Positions 44,008-55,607 of a stretch of DNA of 64,000 bases are shown here, in pieces. The stretch comes from Myxococcaceae bacterium (GTDB lineage Bacteria; Myxococcota_A; Polyangia; Polyangiales; Ga0077539). Location of the stretch: the NCBI GenBank assembly GCA_004297725.1, contig SCUS01000031.1:96557-160556 (forward strand). The letters are read 5' to 3'. Under the pieces are notes generated by a model, which ran no database searches, was not told the DNA's origin, and worked only from the letters and a program-made list of their open reading frames with translations. The translations under genes and the position numbers were made by a program. The stretch's first letter is position 1. Each line of letters starts with the position of its first letter.

Positions 44008-46125
44008 CTACGGCGCCCGGCGGCCGTAGCGCCAGACGCGCCCGACGTTGCCGACCGCGGTGATGTCCCCCGCGGCGTTGCCGGCGACGTCGTCGAGGTA
44101 GTCCGAGAGGATCGAGACCTCGGTCCACGCGGTGCCGTTCCAGCGCCAGAGGTAGGTGCCGCTGCCGCTGTAGCGCGTGGCGTACACGTCGTTCTCGGCG
44201 TTGCCCCACCCTCGCTGGAAGGACAGCGACGCGCCGGGGCCCCAGCCCGCCGAGGACCACACGCCCGCGGGCGAGCGCCGACGGCTGTTTCGCGCGTTGC
44301 CGGTGAGGGCGATGAGCACGTTGCCCGGGAGCGCGATGAGGTCCTGCACGAAGTCGGTGACCCCGATGCTCTCCGGGGTCCAGCTGGTCCCGTTGAAGCG
44401 CAGGACCGCGCCGCTCTGGCCGCTGACGAAGACCTCCGTCGCGCTGAAGCCGGTCACCCGCCGGTTGCCGAAGGGCACGGTGGGGGTGATGTCGCGCCAG
44501 CTCGATCCGTTCCACGCGCGGACCCAGTCGCGGGAGGGCATCCCCTCGACGCCGCGCGTGGTGCCCGCGGAGAACACCGTGGTCGGGTTCGCGGCCCAGA
44601 TTCCATAGGTGTTGTCGGTGGAGGCGCCGATGCCGTAGGGCTCCAGCGGGCCGACCGTGAGGGGCGTCCCGTTGATGCGACGGACCCCTCCGGTCGCGCC
44701 GAACCACACATGGGTCGCGTCGAGCCCCGCGATGTCCCCGCGGTCTCCGGGGACGCCCATCGCCTTGGACCACCGGCCGCACTCGCCGAAGTAGATCGCG
44801 TCGGGGCCGTGCGCGAAGACCTCCCCCGTGGGGGCGACCCACACGCGATGGATCTCTTCACGGTATCCGCCGGAGCGCTCGGTGAAGGTCGCTCCGTCCC
44901 AGGTCGCGAAGGAGCCGCCCTGTCCGCCGAAGGCGACCAGCGTCGACGACGCGGCGTGCACGGACTGAAGGTGCCGCGACGACGCGGGCCACGGGTGGGT
45001 GACCGCCGTGCCGTTGTAGCGATGGACGTATCCGTTGCTCGTCGTGCGCCCGACGAACCACACATCGGTGGCCGACGTGCCCGAGACCCCGCTGCATCCG
45101 CCGGGGAGGTCGGCCATCAGGATCTGCTCGAAGGCGCTCCCGTTCCACCGGGTGACGGGGCGCTCGGGGAAGCAGAAGTACACGTCGTTCGGCCCCGAGC
45201 CCCAGACCGCCGTCGGGGGCGTGACGAAGCTCGCGCCGCTGAAGATCATCGACGTGGTGAACTGCTGCCACGCGGTGCCGTTGTAGTGGAGGAGCGGGAT
45301 GGACGCGCCCTCGCCGCCGCTGCGCGAGCCCACCCAGACGTCGTTCGGCGCGACCTCGAAGACCACGGAGAGTTCTGCGGTCACGCCGCTGGTGAGGGTC
45401 TCCCAGGTGGTGCCGTTCCAGTGTCGAACGGCGCCGCCGAGCCCGACCGCGAAGACATCGTTGGCGGCCCTCCCGTGCACCGCGCGGAACGCTCCCCCGA
45501 GGGCGGTGGCGGTGAACGTCGTGCCGGCGCCCCGCCGGACGCCCGTCGGGTCGGTGAAGATCACGTCGCTGGCGCTGGCGCCCCACACGCCGGTGCCTCC
45601 GCCGACGGGCGCGAAGGTGGTCCCGTTCCATCGCCGCGCCGCGGCGGCGGTGCTGCTCGCGAGGTAGATGTCGTTCGGCCCCGCGGCGAAGATGGAAGTG
45701 AACGGCTGGTCCACGGGGAGCGGGTTCTCGATGGCCCAGGACGGCGATCCCATGGTCCCGCAGCGCGGCACCACCGGGACGTCCGTCGTGACGACATCGG
45801 TCGGGGTGACGACATCGATCGCGGGCACGTCGGTCGGGGTGACGACATCGATCGCGGGCACGTCGGTCGGAGTGACGACATCGATCGCGGGCACGTCGGT
45901 CGGAGTGACGACGTCGGTCGGAGTGACGACGTCGGTCGGAGTGACGACGTCGGTCGGAGTGACGACGTCGGTCGGAGTGACGACGTCGGTCGGAGTGACG
46001 ACATCGGTCGGAGTGACGACGTCGGTCGCGGTGACGTCGGCGCCAGCGTCGACCGGGGCAGGGGTCGATGAGCACGCGGCGAGCGTGCCCAGCATGAGCG
46101 AGACAGGGTAGCGAAGGATCTTCAC
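44008..46125 (-). CDS. lipoprotein with propeller-like repeats and TDVVTP linker
   Basis: The product is 705 residues from GTG 46125 (GGGAGA 7 nt upstream). The signal peptide ends in lipobox TLAAC (Cys18). Residues 34-108 are seven TDVVTP and three TDVPAIDVVTP units. The rest (about 125-705) consists of some ten short repeats with W/R-x-N-G-T-x-W and V-W-x-x-x-x-x-D-V/I-Y/F-A/V motifs, the pattern of a beta-propeller (Kelch/YCF48-like). It is probably a surface recognition or binding protein. Ligand unknown. It is divergent from the GT-C gene. Confidence 0.72.
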   Translation of the reverse strand: MKILRYPVSLMLGTLAACSSTPAPVDAGADVTATDVVTPTDVVTPTDVVTPTDVVTPTDVVTPTDVVTPTDVVTPTDVPAIDVVTPTDVPAIDVVTPTDVPAIDVVTPTDVVTTDVPVVPRCGTMGSPSWAIENPLPVDQPFTSIFAAGPNDIYLASSTAAAARRWNGTTFAPVGGGTGVWGASASDVIFTDPTGVRRGAGTTFTATALGGAFRAVHGRAANDVFAVGLGGAVRHWNGTTWETLTSGVTAELSVVFEVAPNDVWVGSRSGGEGASIPLLHYNGTAWQQFTTSMIFSGASFVTPPTAVWGSGPNDVYFCFPERPVTRWNGSAFEQILMADLPGGCSGVSGTSATDVWFVGRTTSNGYVHRYNGTAVTHPWPASSRHLQSVHAASSTLVAFGGQGGSFATWDGATFTERSGGYREEIHRVWVAPTGEVFAHGPDAIYFGECGRWSKAMGVPGDRGDIAGLDATHVWFGATGGVRRINGTPLTVGPLEPYGIGASTDNTYGIWAANPTTVFSAGTTRGVEGMPSRDWVRAWNGSSWRDITPTVPFGNRRVTGFSATEVFVSGQSGAVLRFNGTSWTPESIGVTDFVQDLIALPGNVLIALTGNARNSRRRSPAGVWSSAGWGPGASLSFQRGWGNAENDVYATRYSGSGTYLWRWNGTAWTEVSILSDYLDDVAGNAAGDITAVGNVGRVWRYGRRAP
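45802..46026 (-). repeat. seven 18-bp and three 33-bp tandem repeats (lipoprotein linker)
   Basis: Seven TDVVTP units occupy 45901-46026 (18 bp each, nearly identical). Three TDVPAIDVVTP units occupy 45802-45900 (33 bp each). The 33-bp unit contains the 18-bp unit, so it probably arose from it by insertion. Confidence 0.88.
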
Positions 46126-46316
46126 GCGAGTTCTCCCAGGGACGCCCACCGACGTCCTTCGCGGGGGACGATATGAAAGCGTCCCCAGGGTCGTCATCGC
46201 ATATTCGTGCGGTTTTTCGCGGTCTGCGCGTGACGGTGGTCAAGACACGCGTCGGTGCATGGGTGGCGCCGCGACCGTGCCAGTATGCGGACCCTCCACT
46301 CGTGAACATCGATCGG

Positions 46317-47771
46317 ATGACGGCGCGGCTCTCGCGATGGCGCACACCCCAACCGGCCCTGCCCGCGGTGGTCGTGCTGCTCGTCAGCGCCCTCGGCCTC
46401 GCGCTCAGGGTCGAGCACGCCCTCACCTTCGATGGCCCGACCCGCGGATCGGACTACGACGTGTACCTCCAGGGGGTTCGGTGGATGGGGGCGCACTGGC
46501 GACCCTTCGACTTCGATCCGTCGCTCCCGAGCGGCGCCCGCTACCAGCCTCCGCTCTGGTTCGCCGCGGCGGCCGCGGTCTGGAAGCTCACCGGCAGCGA
46601 GCGCGCCATCGCCGCCCTGTCGATCGCGGGGTGGTGCCTGCGCCAGGGCCTGCTGGCCAGGCTCCTCCGGAGCATCGGGCCAGAGGGCGCATGGGCCGCC
46701 GTCGCGGCGCTGTCGCTGCACGCCGTGCTGCCGCTGAGCGTGCTCCTCGACGGCAAGGTCAACCCCGAGGGGCCGCACGCCGCGCTCTTCACGCTCGCGC
46801 TCTTCGGGCTCTGGCGCATGGAGCGTGAGGCCGACGAGCCCGCGGGGATCTCTGCCCGCGCGGCGGCGCTCTTCGGCCTCGGCGCCGGGCTGGCGCTGCT
46901 CACCAAGGCGTCGTCGGCCGTGCTGATGCTCACCGCGGCGGCGGCGCTGGTCGTCCGTGCGGGGTGGTCGGCGCGCGCGGAGGGGCTGCGCGCGACGTGG
47001 CGACGGCTGCTCCGTCCGGCGGCGGTGGCCGCGCTCGCGTGGGCCCTCGTCGTGGCGGGCTGGTGCGGCCCCAACCTCGCGCGGCGGGGGCACCCCTTCC
47101 CCCACGACTGGGACCAGGAGTTTCCCGCGCCTCGCAGCGTCCACGACACCCCGGTGCTCTACCGCCGGCCGCTCGGCTGGGCGCTGCCCTTCGAGCTCAC
47201 GTACCTGCGCTCGCCGGTGATCCGCTCGCCGACCGAGCCGCGCGCCAACTTCTGGTCGCCGCTCGTCGCCGGAACCTGGGCGGACGCCTACAACCGCGGG
47301 TTCTGCCGGCTCGCCGGGGGCCCCACGACGGCGCGCGTCTGGGGCGGCGACGAGGGGTGGTTCAGCCTCGGGCCCGCGTGGTCGGTCACCCACCGCTGCC
47401 TCAGGGTCTACGTCGCGCTGGTGCGGGTCGGGCTGCTGCTCACGCTGGCCTCGGTCCTCGCGCTCCTCGACACCGCGCGCCGCAGCCTCCGCACGCGCGG
47501 CCGCGACGGCTCGCTCGTGCTCCCGCTGGCGGTCGCGCTGCTGGTGCTCTTCCTGATGGCCTTCGCGGTGGTCTATCCCCTCGACGACAGCGCGGTGGTC
47601 AACCCTCGCTACCTGCTCTCCGCGGCGACGCCCCTGTGCGCCTGCCTGGGCCTCGCCCTCGCGCGCCTTCGATCCGTCCACCGAGGTCTCGGTCGCACCG
47701 CGGTCGGGCTCTGCCTCGGGTCGATCGCCCTCGTCGCCGGGCTCCTCTGCTTCGAGCGCTTCGGTCGGTGA
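46317..47771 (+). CDS. GT-C-type membrane glycosyltransferase (PMT/ArnT-like)
   Basis: The product is 484 residues with about ten hydrophobic helices. After helix 1 the first outer loop contains D-G-P-T-R-G-S-D-Y-D-V-Y with acidic residues where GT-C enzymes keep the catalytic Asp. A G-x-x-Y-Q-P-P-L-W-F motif follows, which is typical of dolichol/undecaprenyl-phosphate sugar transferases of the PMT and ArnT type. It would move a sugar from a lipid carrier to an acceptor on the outer face of the inner membrane. The acceptor is unknown. GTG 46302 is an alternative start. It is divergent from the propeller lipoprotein. Confidence 0.75.
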   Translation: MTARLSRWRTPQPALPAVVVLLVSALGLALRVEHALTFDGPTRGSDYDVYLQGVRWMGAHWRPFDFDPSLPSGARYQPPLWFAAAAAVWKLTGSERAIAALSIAGWCLRQGLLARLLRSIGPEGAWAAVAALSLHAVLPLSVLLDGKVNPEGPHAALFTLALFGLWRMEREADEPAGISARAAALFGLGAGLALLTKASSAVLMLTAAAALVVRAGWSARAEGLRATWRRLLRPAAVAALAWALVVAGWCGPNLARRGHPFPHDWDQEFPAPRSVHDTPVLYRRPLGWALPFELTYLRSPVIRSPTEPRANFWSPLVAGTWADAYNRGFCRLAGGPTTARVWGGDEGWFSLGPAWSVTHRCLRVYVALVRVGLLLTLASVLALLDTARRSLRTRGRDGSLVLPLAVALLVLFLMAFAVVYPLDDSAVVNPRYLLSAATPLCACLGLALARLRSVHRGLGRTAVGLCLGSIALVAGLLCFERFGR

Positions 47772-47798
47772 CCCCCGGGTGGCACCTCGCCGCCGCCC

Positions 47799-48467
47799 TC
47801 AGAGTTCGATGAGCCCTCGCCCGTTGGCGCAGCGCACCCGCCGAAACCCGTAGCCCCGCAGCGCCGCCGTGTGGTCGGGCCTCGCGATGGCGTCGAGCAT
47901 CGCCTGGTCGCAGTCCGCGTGGTCGAAGCGCAGCGTGGTGTGGGCCTCGTCGGCGACGTGGACGCACCCGAGGCCCCGGGGAGCCAGCTCGTCGACGTCG
48001 CGAGCGAGCTCGGCGCGCATCGTCCGCTGCCGCCCCGGGTCGGCCACCGCGGCGTGCTCGCCCAGGTGCTGCGCCACGCGCCCGCGGGCCAGCGCGAAGA
48101 GGTTGACCCGCCGGCGTCGCACCTCGTCGCGCAGCGCCGCCAGCGATGCGTGCTCCGGCGCCCCGTCGGGGATCGCCGCCGCGTGATGCTCCACCCCCCT
48201 GAAGTTGCCGCCCGTGTGCGTCGCCTCGTCGTAGCCCGTGGCGAGCGCGAGCCGCGCCTCCTCGAGGTGCTGCGCCGGGGTCATCGCCCGGAAGCGGGCT
48301 CGCTCACGCTCCAGCCGGGCGCGGGCCTCGGCGGGTGACACCAGCGTGCCCACGGCCACCTCGCTCTCCGCGAGCGCCCTCCCATAGAGCGCCAGCGCCC
48401 CGACGCACGCGGCGGGGATCGCCAGCACCACCGCGCCGATCGCGAGCACACGGCCGACGGTCGCCAT
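47799..48467 (-). CDS. membrane-anchored hypothetical protein
   Basis: The product is 222 residues. A hydrophobic N-terminal helix (VLAIGAVVLAIPAACVGALALYG) looks like an uncleaved anchor. It is followed by a helical, Arg/Glu/Ala-rich region and a C-terminal domain with three cysteines (G-C-V-H, A-D-C-D, R-C-A-N-G-R-G). I do not recognise it. A TAGCCT box ends 6 nt before the ATG and no RBS is seen. The gene follows the 8-unit Cys-repeat lipoprotein on the same strand after 25 bp, so despite the box some transcription may come from upstream. Confidence 0.5.
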   Translation of the reverse strand: MATVGRVLAIGAVVLAIPAACVGALALYGRALAESEVAVGTLVSPAEARARLERERARFRAMTPAQHLEEARLALATGYDEATHTGGNFRGVEHHAAAIPDGAPEHASLAALRDEVRRRRVNLFALARGRVAQHLGEHAAVADPGRQRTMRAELARDVDELAPRGLGCVHVADEAHTTLRFDHADCDQAMLDAIARPDHTAALRGYGFRRVRCANGRGLIEL

Positions 48468-48473
48468 GGCCCG

Positions 48474-48479
48474 AGGCTA
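48474..48479 (-). promoter_or_regulatory. TAGCCT -10-like box, 6 nt before ATG 48467
   Basis: TAnnnT hexamer with leaderless-type spacing. It lies in the 25-bp gap after the upstream gene, so it may be an internal promoter. Confidence 0.3.
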
Positions 48480-48492
48480 CACCCTTCGGGCG

Positions 48493-50574
48493 TCAGCGAA
48501 CGATGTAGCGCAGCGTGTAGCTCATGCCCGAGCCGCCGCTGCGCTCGTCGACCACCAGGCCGTGCAGCCCTCGGGCGGTGGTCACGTTGTTGAGCCGCGA
48601 GCCGTAGCCCGCCGAGTCGGCGCCGAAGCCGGTGCCGCGGCAGTTGCTGCCGCCCATGGTGCCGCCGTCGTCGTTGCAGGCGGTCTCGGAGCCCGTGAGC
48701 GCGCTGCGGATGTAGACCGCCGGGTCGAAGTCCGTGCCGCTGAAGGTGGAGCGCGTGTACGTCCCGCCGTCGCTCGCGCACAGGCTGAAGAACTGCTGCC
48801 TCGCGCCGCAGGTCACGAACCACCGGACGTCCTCGCCGGAGGCGGTTCCGCCGCAGGTGCCGGCGATGCGGCTCGAGCCCACCAGCACCGTCGAGGTGGT
48901 GCCGTCTCCCTGCAGCCGGTTGTCATAGAAGAACGAGCCCAGGGTGGTGGGCAGGTGCTGCACCCGCAGCGTGAAGGCCCCGGTGCCGCAGCCGCCGACG
49001 GCGACGTACCAGGTTCCCGCGCCCAGCACCCCCGCGGTGCGCGAGTTGAAGCTGCTGGTGAAGCCCGCGCCCGACCCGCAGCCGCTGTCGTCGTTGCAGA
49101 GCCCGAGGTTGTTGTTGCCCGCGGAGGACTGCGCCGGCACCGCCGCGCCGCTCGAGTCGGTGATCAGGAGGGAGGTGTCGAGCGCCGAGCCCGCCGTGTC
49201 CAGGTACACCACCTCGCGCTGCGTCAGCGTGAAGCGGAACCACACGTCCGCCCCCGACGTGCACCCGCACGGCACCGTCGGGCCGTCGTGCGTGGCGCCC
49301 ACGGTGGTGCCGGTGACGGTGGTCTCCGCGGCGCCGAGGGTGATCACCCGCGCCGAGGCTCGCGCGTCGTTGCTCGACCCGCAGCGCCCCGCGCTGCACG
49401 CCGTCCCGGCCGCGCAGGCCGTCCCGCAGGCGCCGCAGTTGGCCGCGTCGGTCTGCACGTTGACGCAGCGCCCGGAGCACTGGGTCTGCCCCGAGGCGCA
49501 CACGGTGCTGCACACCCCGGCGTTGCAGGTCGATCCGCTGGGGCAGGTGCGCCCGCACATCCCGCACTGGGTGGTGTCGGTCTGGAGGTTGACGCACCGG
49601 GTGCCGCACATCGTCTGGCCCGTCGGGCAGGCGCAGCGCCCCGCGCTGCACGCCGTCCCGGCGGCGCAGGCCATCCCGCAGGCGCCGCAGTTGGCCGCGT
49701 CGGTGCGCGTGTCGAGGCAGCGCCCGCCGCAGGCGGTCTGGCCCGTCGGGCACGCGCAGCTGCCGGCGGTGCAGCGCTGGCCCATGGAGCACGCGTTGCC
49801 GCAGGCGCCGCAGTTGGCGCTGTCGCTGCTGACGTCGACGCAGACGGTCATCTCCCCGCTGGGGCACGAGCGCCTCGGGGCCGCGCACGCGCTCTGGCAG
49901 GCGCCCGCGACGCAGCTCTCCCCCGCGGCGCACGAGCGACCGCACATGCCGCAGTTGCCGATGTCGCCGGCGGTGTCGACGCAGGCGGAGCCGCAGCGGG
50001 TCTGCCCCGCGGGGCACGCGGAGGGGGAGCACGAGCCCTCGGTGCAGCGCTCGCCCGGGGCGCACGCGCGGCCGCAGCCGCCGCAGTGGGCGGGGGCGAT
50101 GCTGGTGTCGACGCAGGCGCCGCCGCAGTCGGTCTGGCCCGCGGAGCACATGGCGGCGGTCTGACAGGCGCCCGCGGCGCATGTTTGTACGGAGGAGCAC
50201 GCGGTGCCGCAGGCGCCGCAGTGGGCGGGGTCGCTGGCGGTGTCGACGCAGGCGCCGCCGCAGCTCGTCTGCCCCGCGGCGCAGGAGGTCTGGCACGACG
50301 AGGAGGAGCACGACTCGCCATCGTTGCAGGCGCGCTCGCAGGAGCCGCAGTGGACGCGGTCGCTGGTGAGGTCGAAGCAGGCGTCGCCGCAGCGGGTCTG
50401 CCCCTCGGGGCACATGAGGGGAGGGGCTCCGGTGTCATCGCCGGGGAGGCCGGCGTCGACGCCGGGAATCTCCGGCACGTCGGCCTCGCCGCTGGGGACC
50501 ATCGTGTTGCCAGCGCACCCCACAAGGGACACAAGGAAGGGGAGCACGAACCACCGGGACGACGCCGCTCGCAT
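48493..50574 (-). CDS. Cys-repeat lipoprotein with two C-terminal beta-domains
   Basis: The product is 693 residues. Lipobox SLVGC (Cys20) and a short acidic spacer are followed by eight Cys modules (about 55-400) of the same family as the 39-unit protein. Units vary between about 38 and 46 residues, and two of them use CACPTGQ joints. The C-terminal part (about 405-693) looks like two pre-peptidase-C-like beta-domains, with D-V-W-F-R-F-T-L, D-T-S-L-L-I-T-D, G-T-W-Y-V-A-V-G and a second copy ending Y-T-L-R-Y-I-V-R. It is a surface protein of unknown role. A TAGCTT box lies 10 nt upstream of the ATG. Confidence 0.78.
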   Translation of the reverse strand: MRAASSRWFVLPFLVSLVGCAGNTMVPSGEADVPEIPGVDAGLPGDDTGAPPLMCPEGQTRCGDACFDLTSDRVHCGSCERACNDGESCSSSSCQTSCAAGQTSCGGACVDTASDPAHCGACGTACSSVQTCAAGACQTAAMCSAGQTDCGGACVDTSIAPAHCGGCGRACAPGERCTEGSCSPSACPAGQTRCGSACVDTAGDIGNCGMCGRSCAAGESCVAGACQSACAAPRRSCPSGEMTVCVDVSSDSANCGACGNACSMGQRCTAGSCACPTGQTACGGRCLDTRTDAANCGACGMACAAGTACSAGRCACPTGQTMCGTRCVNLQTDTTQCGMCGRTCPSGSTCNAGVCSTVCASGQTQCSGRCVNVQTDAANCGACGTACAAGTACSAGRCGSSNDARASARVITLGAAETTVTGTTVGATHDGPTVPCGCTSGADVWFRFTLTQREVVYLDTAGSALDTSLLITDSSGAAVPAQSSAGNNNLGLCNDDSGCGSGAGFTSSFNSRTAGVLGAGTWYVAVGGCGTGAFTLRVQHLPTTLGSFFYDNRLQGDGTTSTVLVGSSRIAGTCGGTASGEDVRWFVTCGARQQFFSLCASDGGTYTRSTFSGTDFDPAVYIRSALTGSETACNDDGGTMGGSNCRGTGFGADSAGYGSRLNNVTTARGLHGLVVDERSGGSGMSYTLRYIVR

Positions 50575-50584
50575 AGGGGCGCGG

Positions 50585-50590
50585 AAGCTA
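50585..50590 (-). promoter_or_regulatory. TAGCTT -10-like box, 10 nt before ATG 50574
   Basis: TAnnnT hexamer within the 121-bp divergent region shared with the FtsH-like gene. No Shine-Dalgarno lies between it and the ATG. Confidence 0.3.
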
Positions 50591-50695
50591 TCACAACCCC
50601 CTGTATCCGCAGCGGCACCCCCTGACCCGGGACGCGACGACGGTCATGCTGACGCCTTCCCCTGCAACCCCTCCGTTGGAGAGTGATAGAGAGCC

Positions 50696-52807
50696 GTGAA
50701 CCGAACGATCCCCATCGCCACGCTGCCCACCGCGCTCCGCGTGGAGGACGCCGTCGAGGCCGCCTGCGCTTCGGACATCTCCTTCATCGAGGAGCGCCTG
50801 CGCCGCGGCACCTCGGTGCTGGTCGAGTGCGAGAAGGACCTCTCGCTCTTCCTCTACCTCGCGGTGCGGGCGCGGCTCCGTCGCAGCAGGGACGCCCCGA
50901 AGCTGGTGGTGATCGACGGCCGCCCGGCTCCCGACACGCCCTCCCGCGGCAACCTCCCCAGGATGCTGGAGCAGCTCACCGAGGCGATCCGGGGCAGCGT
51001 CGACCGGACCATCATCGTGCTGCTGCACCTCGACGTGCTGACCACCACGCACACGGGCCTGACCCTGGAGGCGCGCGAGTCGATTCCGCTGCTCTACGAG
51101 AACCCCGAGGCGGTGCTGCTGGGCTTTCGAGACCCGAGCTTCGAGATCCCCAAGGTGATCCGCGGGGTGTTTCCTGCGAAGCGGGAGATCACCGGGATTC
51201 CGAGGGAGGCGCTGCCGAGGATCATCACGCAGCGCGAGGCGAAGGCCCTCCACGCGACGGAGTTCGACCCCTTCGGGATGTACAAGTACGTCTCCGGGTT
51301 GAACCCGGTGCGGCTGCGCCGGCTCTTCAGCGAGCTTGAGGCGCGGAGGGAGGCGCCGGCGGGGCGCTCGCTCGCGGCGGAGGTCTACGCGGAGATCCGC
51401 AAGCAGACGGTCACCGAGGACATCGAGCTCCCTGCGGTGGACCTCGACGCGGACATCGGCGGCTACACCGAGGTGAAGACCCGCTTGAAGGAGGAGCTCA
51501 TCGACCTGATCCGTAGGAAGGAGACGGTCGGGAGCGAAGGGGACATCGCGGCGATCGAGTCGCTGCTGCCGCGGGGGGTGATCTTCCACGGGCCGCCCGG
51601 CACCGGGAAGACCTACTTCGCCAAGGCGATCGCGACGGCCATCAACGCGAGCGTGATCATCGTGTCGGGGCCGGAGCTGAAGTCGAAGTGGGTAGGGGCG
51701 AGCGAGGAGAACCTCCGCCGGGTGTTTCGCCAGGCGAGGCAGAGCGCTCCGACGGTGGTGGTCTTCGACGAGATCGACGCCTTCGCGGCGCAGCGGGGGA
51801 CGTACACCGGGTCGGGCGTGGAGCACTCGATGGTCAACCAGCTCCTCACGGAGATGGACGGCTTCCGCAAGAACGAGATGGTCTTCGTGGTGGCCACGAC
51901 CAACTTCCTCACCAGCGTGGACGGGGCGCTGATGCGGCCAGGGAGGTTCGAGTTCCTGATCGAGATCCCGGCGCCCACGGCGGAGGACCGCAGGGCCATC
52001 GCGACCATCTACAGCGCGCGCTTCGGGCTCAACCTCACCGATGAGCTCATCGCCCACCTCGTCCGCCGCACCGAGGGCCTCGCCGACCGGGAGAAGAACA
52101 TCCCCTTCTCGGGCGACCACCTCCAGTCGGTGTGCCGCGCGCTCAAGCGTCAGTCGCTGCGCACCGGGAGCGCGGCGTTCACCACCGAGGACATCGACCG
52201 CGCGCTGCAGCGGAAGACGCGCCGGGCCATCGTGCTGAGCAAGGAGGAGGAGCGGGTGATCGGCCTCCACGAGGCGGGGCACGCGCTGCTGGCGATGCTG
52301 CTGCCGAAGGCCACGCCCCCGGAGCGCATCTGCATCTCGCAGGACCAGGAGGGCGCCCTCGGCTATGTGCTCCGCGCGGCGCGCACGAGGCCCTACGTGA
52401 CCACGGAGGACGAGATGCGCGCGGACATCTGCGTGGGCCTCGGGGGACAGACCGCGGAGCGCATGGTGCTGGGCGAGGTGAGCGTCGGGGCCTACGCCGA
52501 CCTGCAGCAGTGCAACCTGATCGCGAGGGCCATGGTGGAGGAGTACGGGATGAGCGCCACGCTCGGCCCGAGGGTGATGCTCGAAGACGAGTCGGGCCGC
52601 CGGGGCACCGGCGCGAGCGAACTGCGGCAGGTGAAGATCGACGAGGCCATCGACGCCATCCTGACGGCGGAGCAGCAGCGGGCGACGGAGCTGCTGGGGA
52701 CGCACCGCGAGCTGCTCGACGCGCTCTGGACGCTGCTGCTGGAGAAGAAGGTGCTGGAGGGCGAGGCGCTGACGGGCTTCAGCGCGACGGTGACCGGCGG
52801 GGGGTGA
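50696..52807 (+). CDS. soluble FtsH-like AAA+ metalloprotease with degenerate N-terminal AAA domain
   Basis: The product is 703 residues from GTG 50696 (GGAGAG upstream). It lacks the two membrane helices and periplasmic domain of FtsH. Residues about 25-215 look like an AAA domain that has lost its nucleotide motifs (S-V-L-V-E-C-E-K at the Walker A place, T-I-I-V-L-L-H-L-D at the Walker B place, then a sensor-1-like strand and P-x-x-I-x-x-V-F-P). The active AAA module has Walker A G-P-P-G-T-G-K-T (299-306), Walker B V-V-V-F-D-E-I-D (354-361) and R-P-G-R-F (414-418). The M41 peptidase has H525-E-A-G-H529 and third zinc ligand Asp602. It should unfold and degrade cytoplasmic proteins. It converges with a kinase gene (3-nt gap). 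Confidence 0.85.
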   Translation: MNRTIPIATLPTALRVEDAVEAACASDISFIEERLRRGTSVLVECEKDLSLFLYLAVRARLRRSRDAPKLVVIDGRPAPDTPSRGNLPRMLEQLTEAIRGSVDRTIIVLLHLDVLTTTHTGLTLEARESIPLLYENPEAVLLGFRDPSFEIPKVIRGVFPAKREITGIPREALPRIITQREAKALHATEFDPFGMYKYVSGLNPVRLRRLFSELEARREAPAGRSLAAEVYAEIRKQTVTEDIELPAVDLDADIGGYTEVKTRLKEELIDLIRRKETVGSEGDIAAIESLLPRGVIFHGPPGTGKTYFAKAIATAINASVIIVSGPELKSKWVGASEENLRRVFRQARQSAPTVVVFDEIDAFAAQRGTYTGSGVEHSMVNQLLTEMDGFRKNEMVFVVATTNFLTSVDGALMRPGRFEFLIEIPAPTAEDRRAIATIYSARFGLNLTDELIAHLVRRTEGLADREKNIPFSGDHLQSVCRALKRQSLRTGSAAFTTEDIDRALQRKTRRAIVLSKEEERVIGLHEAGHALLAMLLPKATPPERICISQDQEGALGYVLRAARTRPYVTTEDEMRADICVGLGGQTAERMVLGEVSVGAYADLQQCNLIARAMVEEYGMSATLGPRVMLEDESGRRGTGASELRQVKIDEAIDAILTAEQQRATELLGTHRELLDALWTLLLEKKVLEGEALTGFSATVTGGG

Positions 52808-52810
52808 CCC

Positions 52811-55489
<2,679 letters not shown>

Positions 55490-55500
55490 GGGCGACGCGC

Positions 55501-55506
55501 ACCCTA
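55501..55506 (-). promoter_or_regulatory. TAGGGT -10-like box, 11 nt before ATG 55489
   Basis: TAnnnT hexamer in the 118-bp divergent region between the kinase and barrel genes. Confidence 0.3.
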
Positions 55507-55607
55507 GCACCTCACCTCCTCCATCCATGCGTCCTGGGGATTCGTCCACGGCACTGTAAGTACGCTCCATGAGCGCCGTTCTTCCCTCGCTCGAAGGAGG
55601 TTCGTCG

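Noticed and set aside
36141..46026. 18-bp repeats considered as mobile-element ends or iterons of a replication origin
   Set aside because: They are inside genes, in frame, and encode linkers of lipoproteins; there is no replication gene or AT-rich region nearby.
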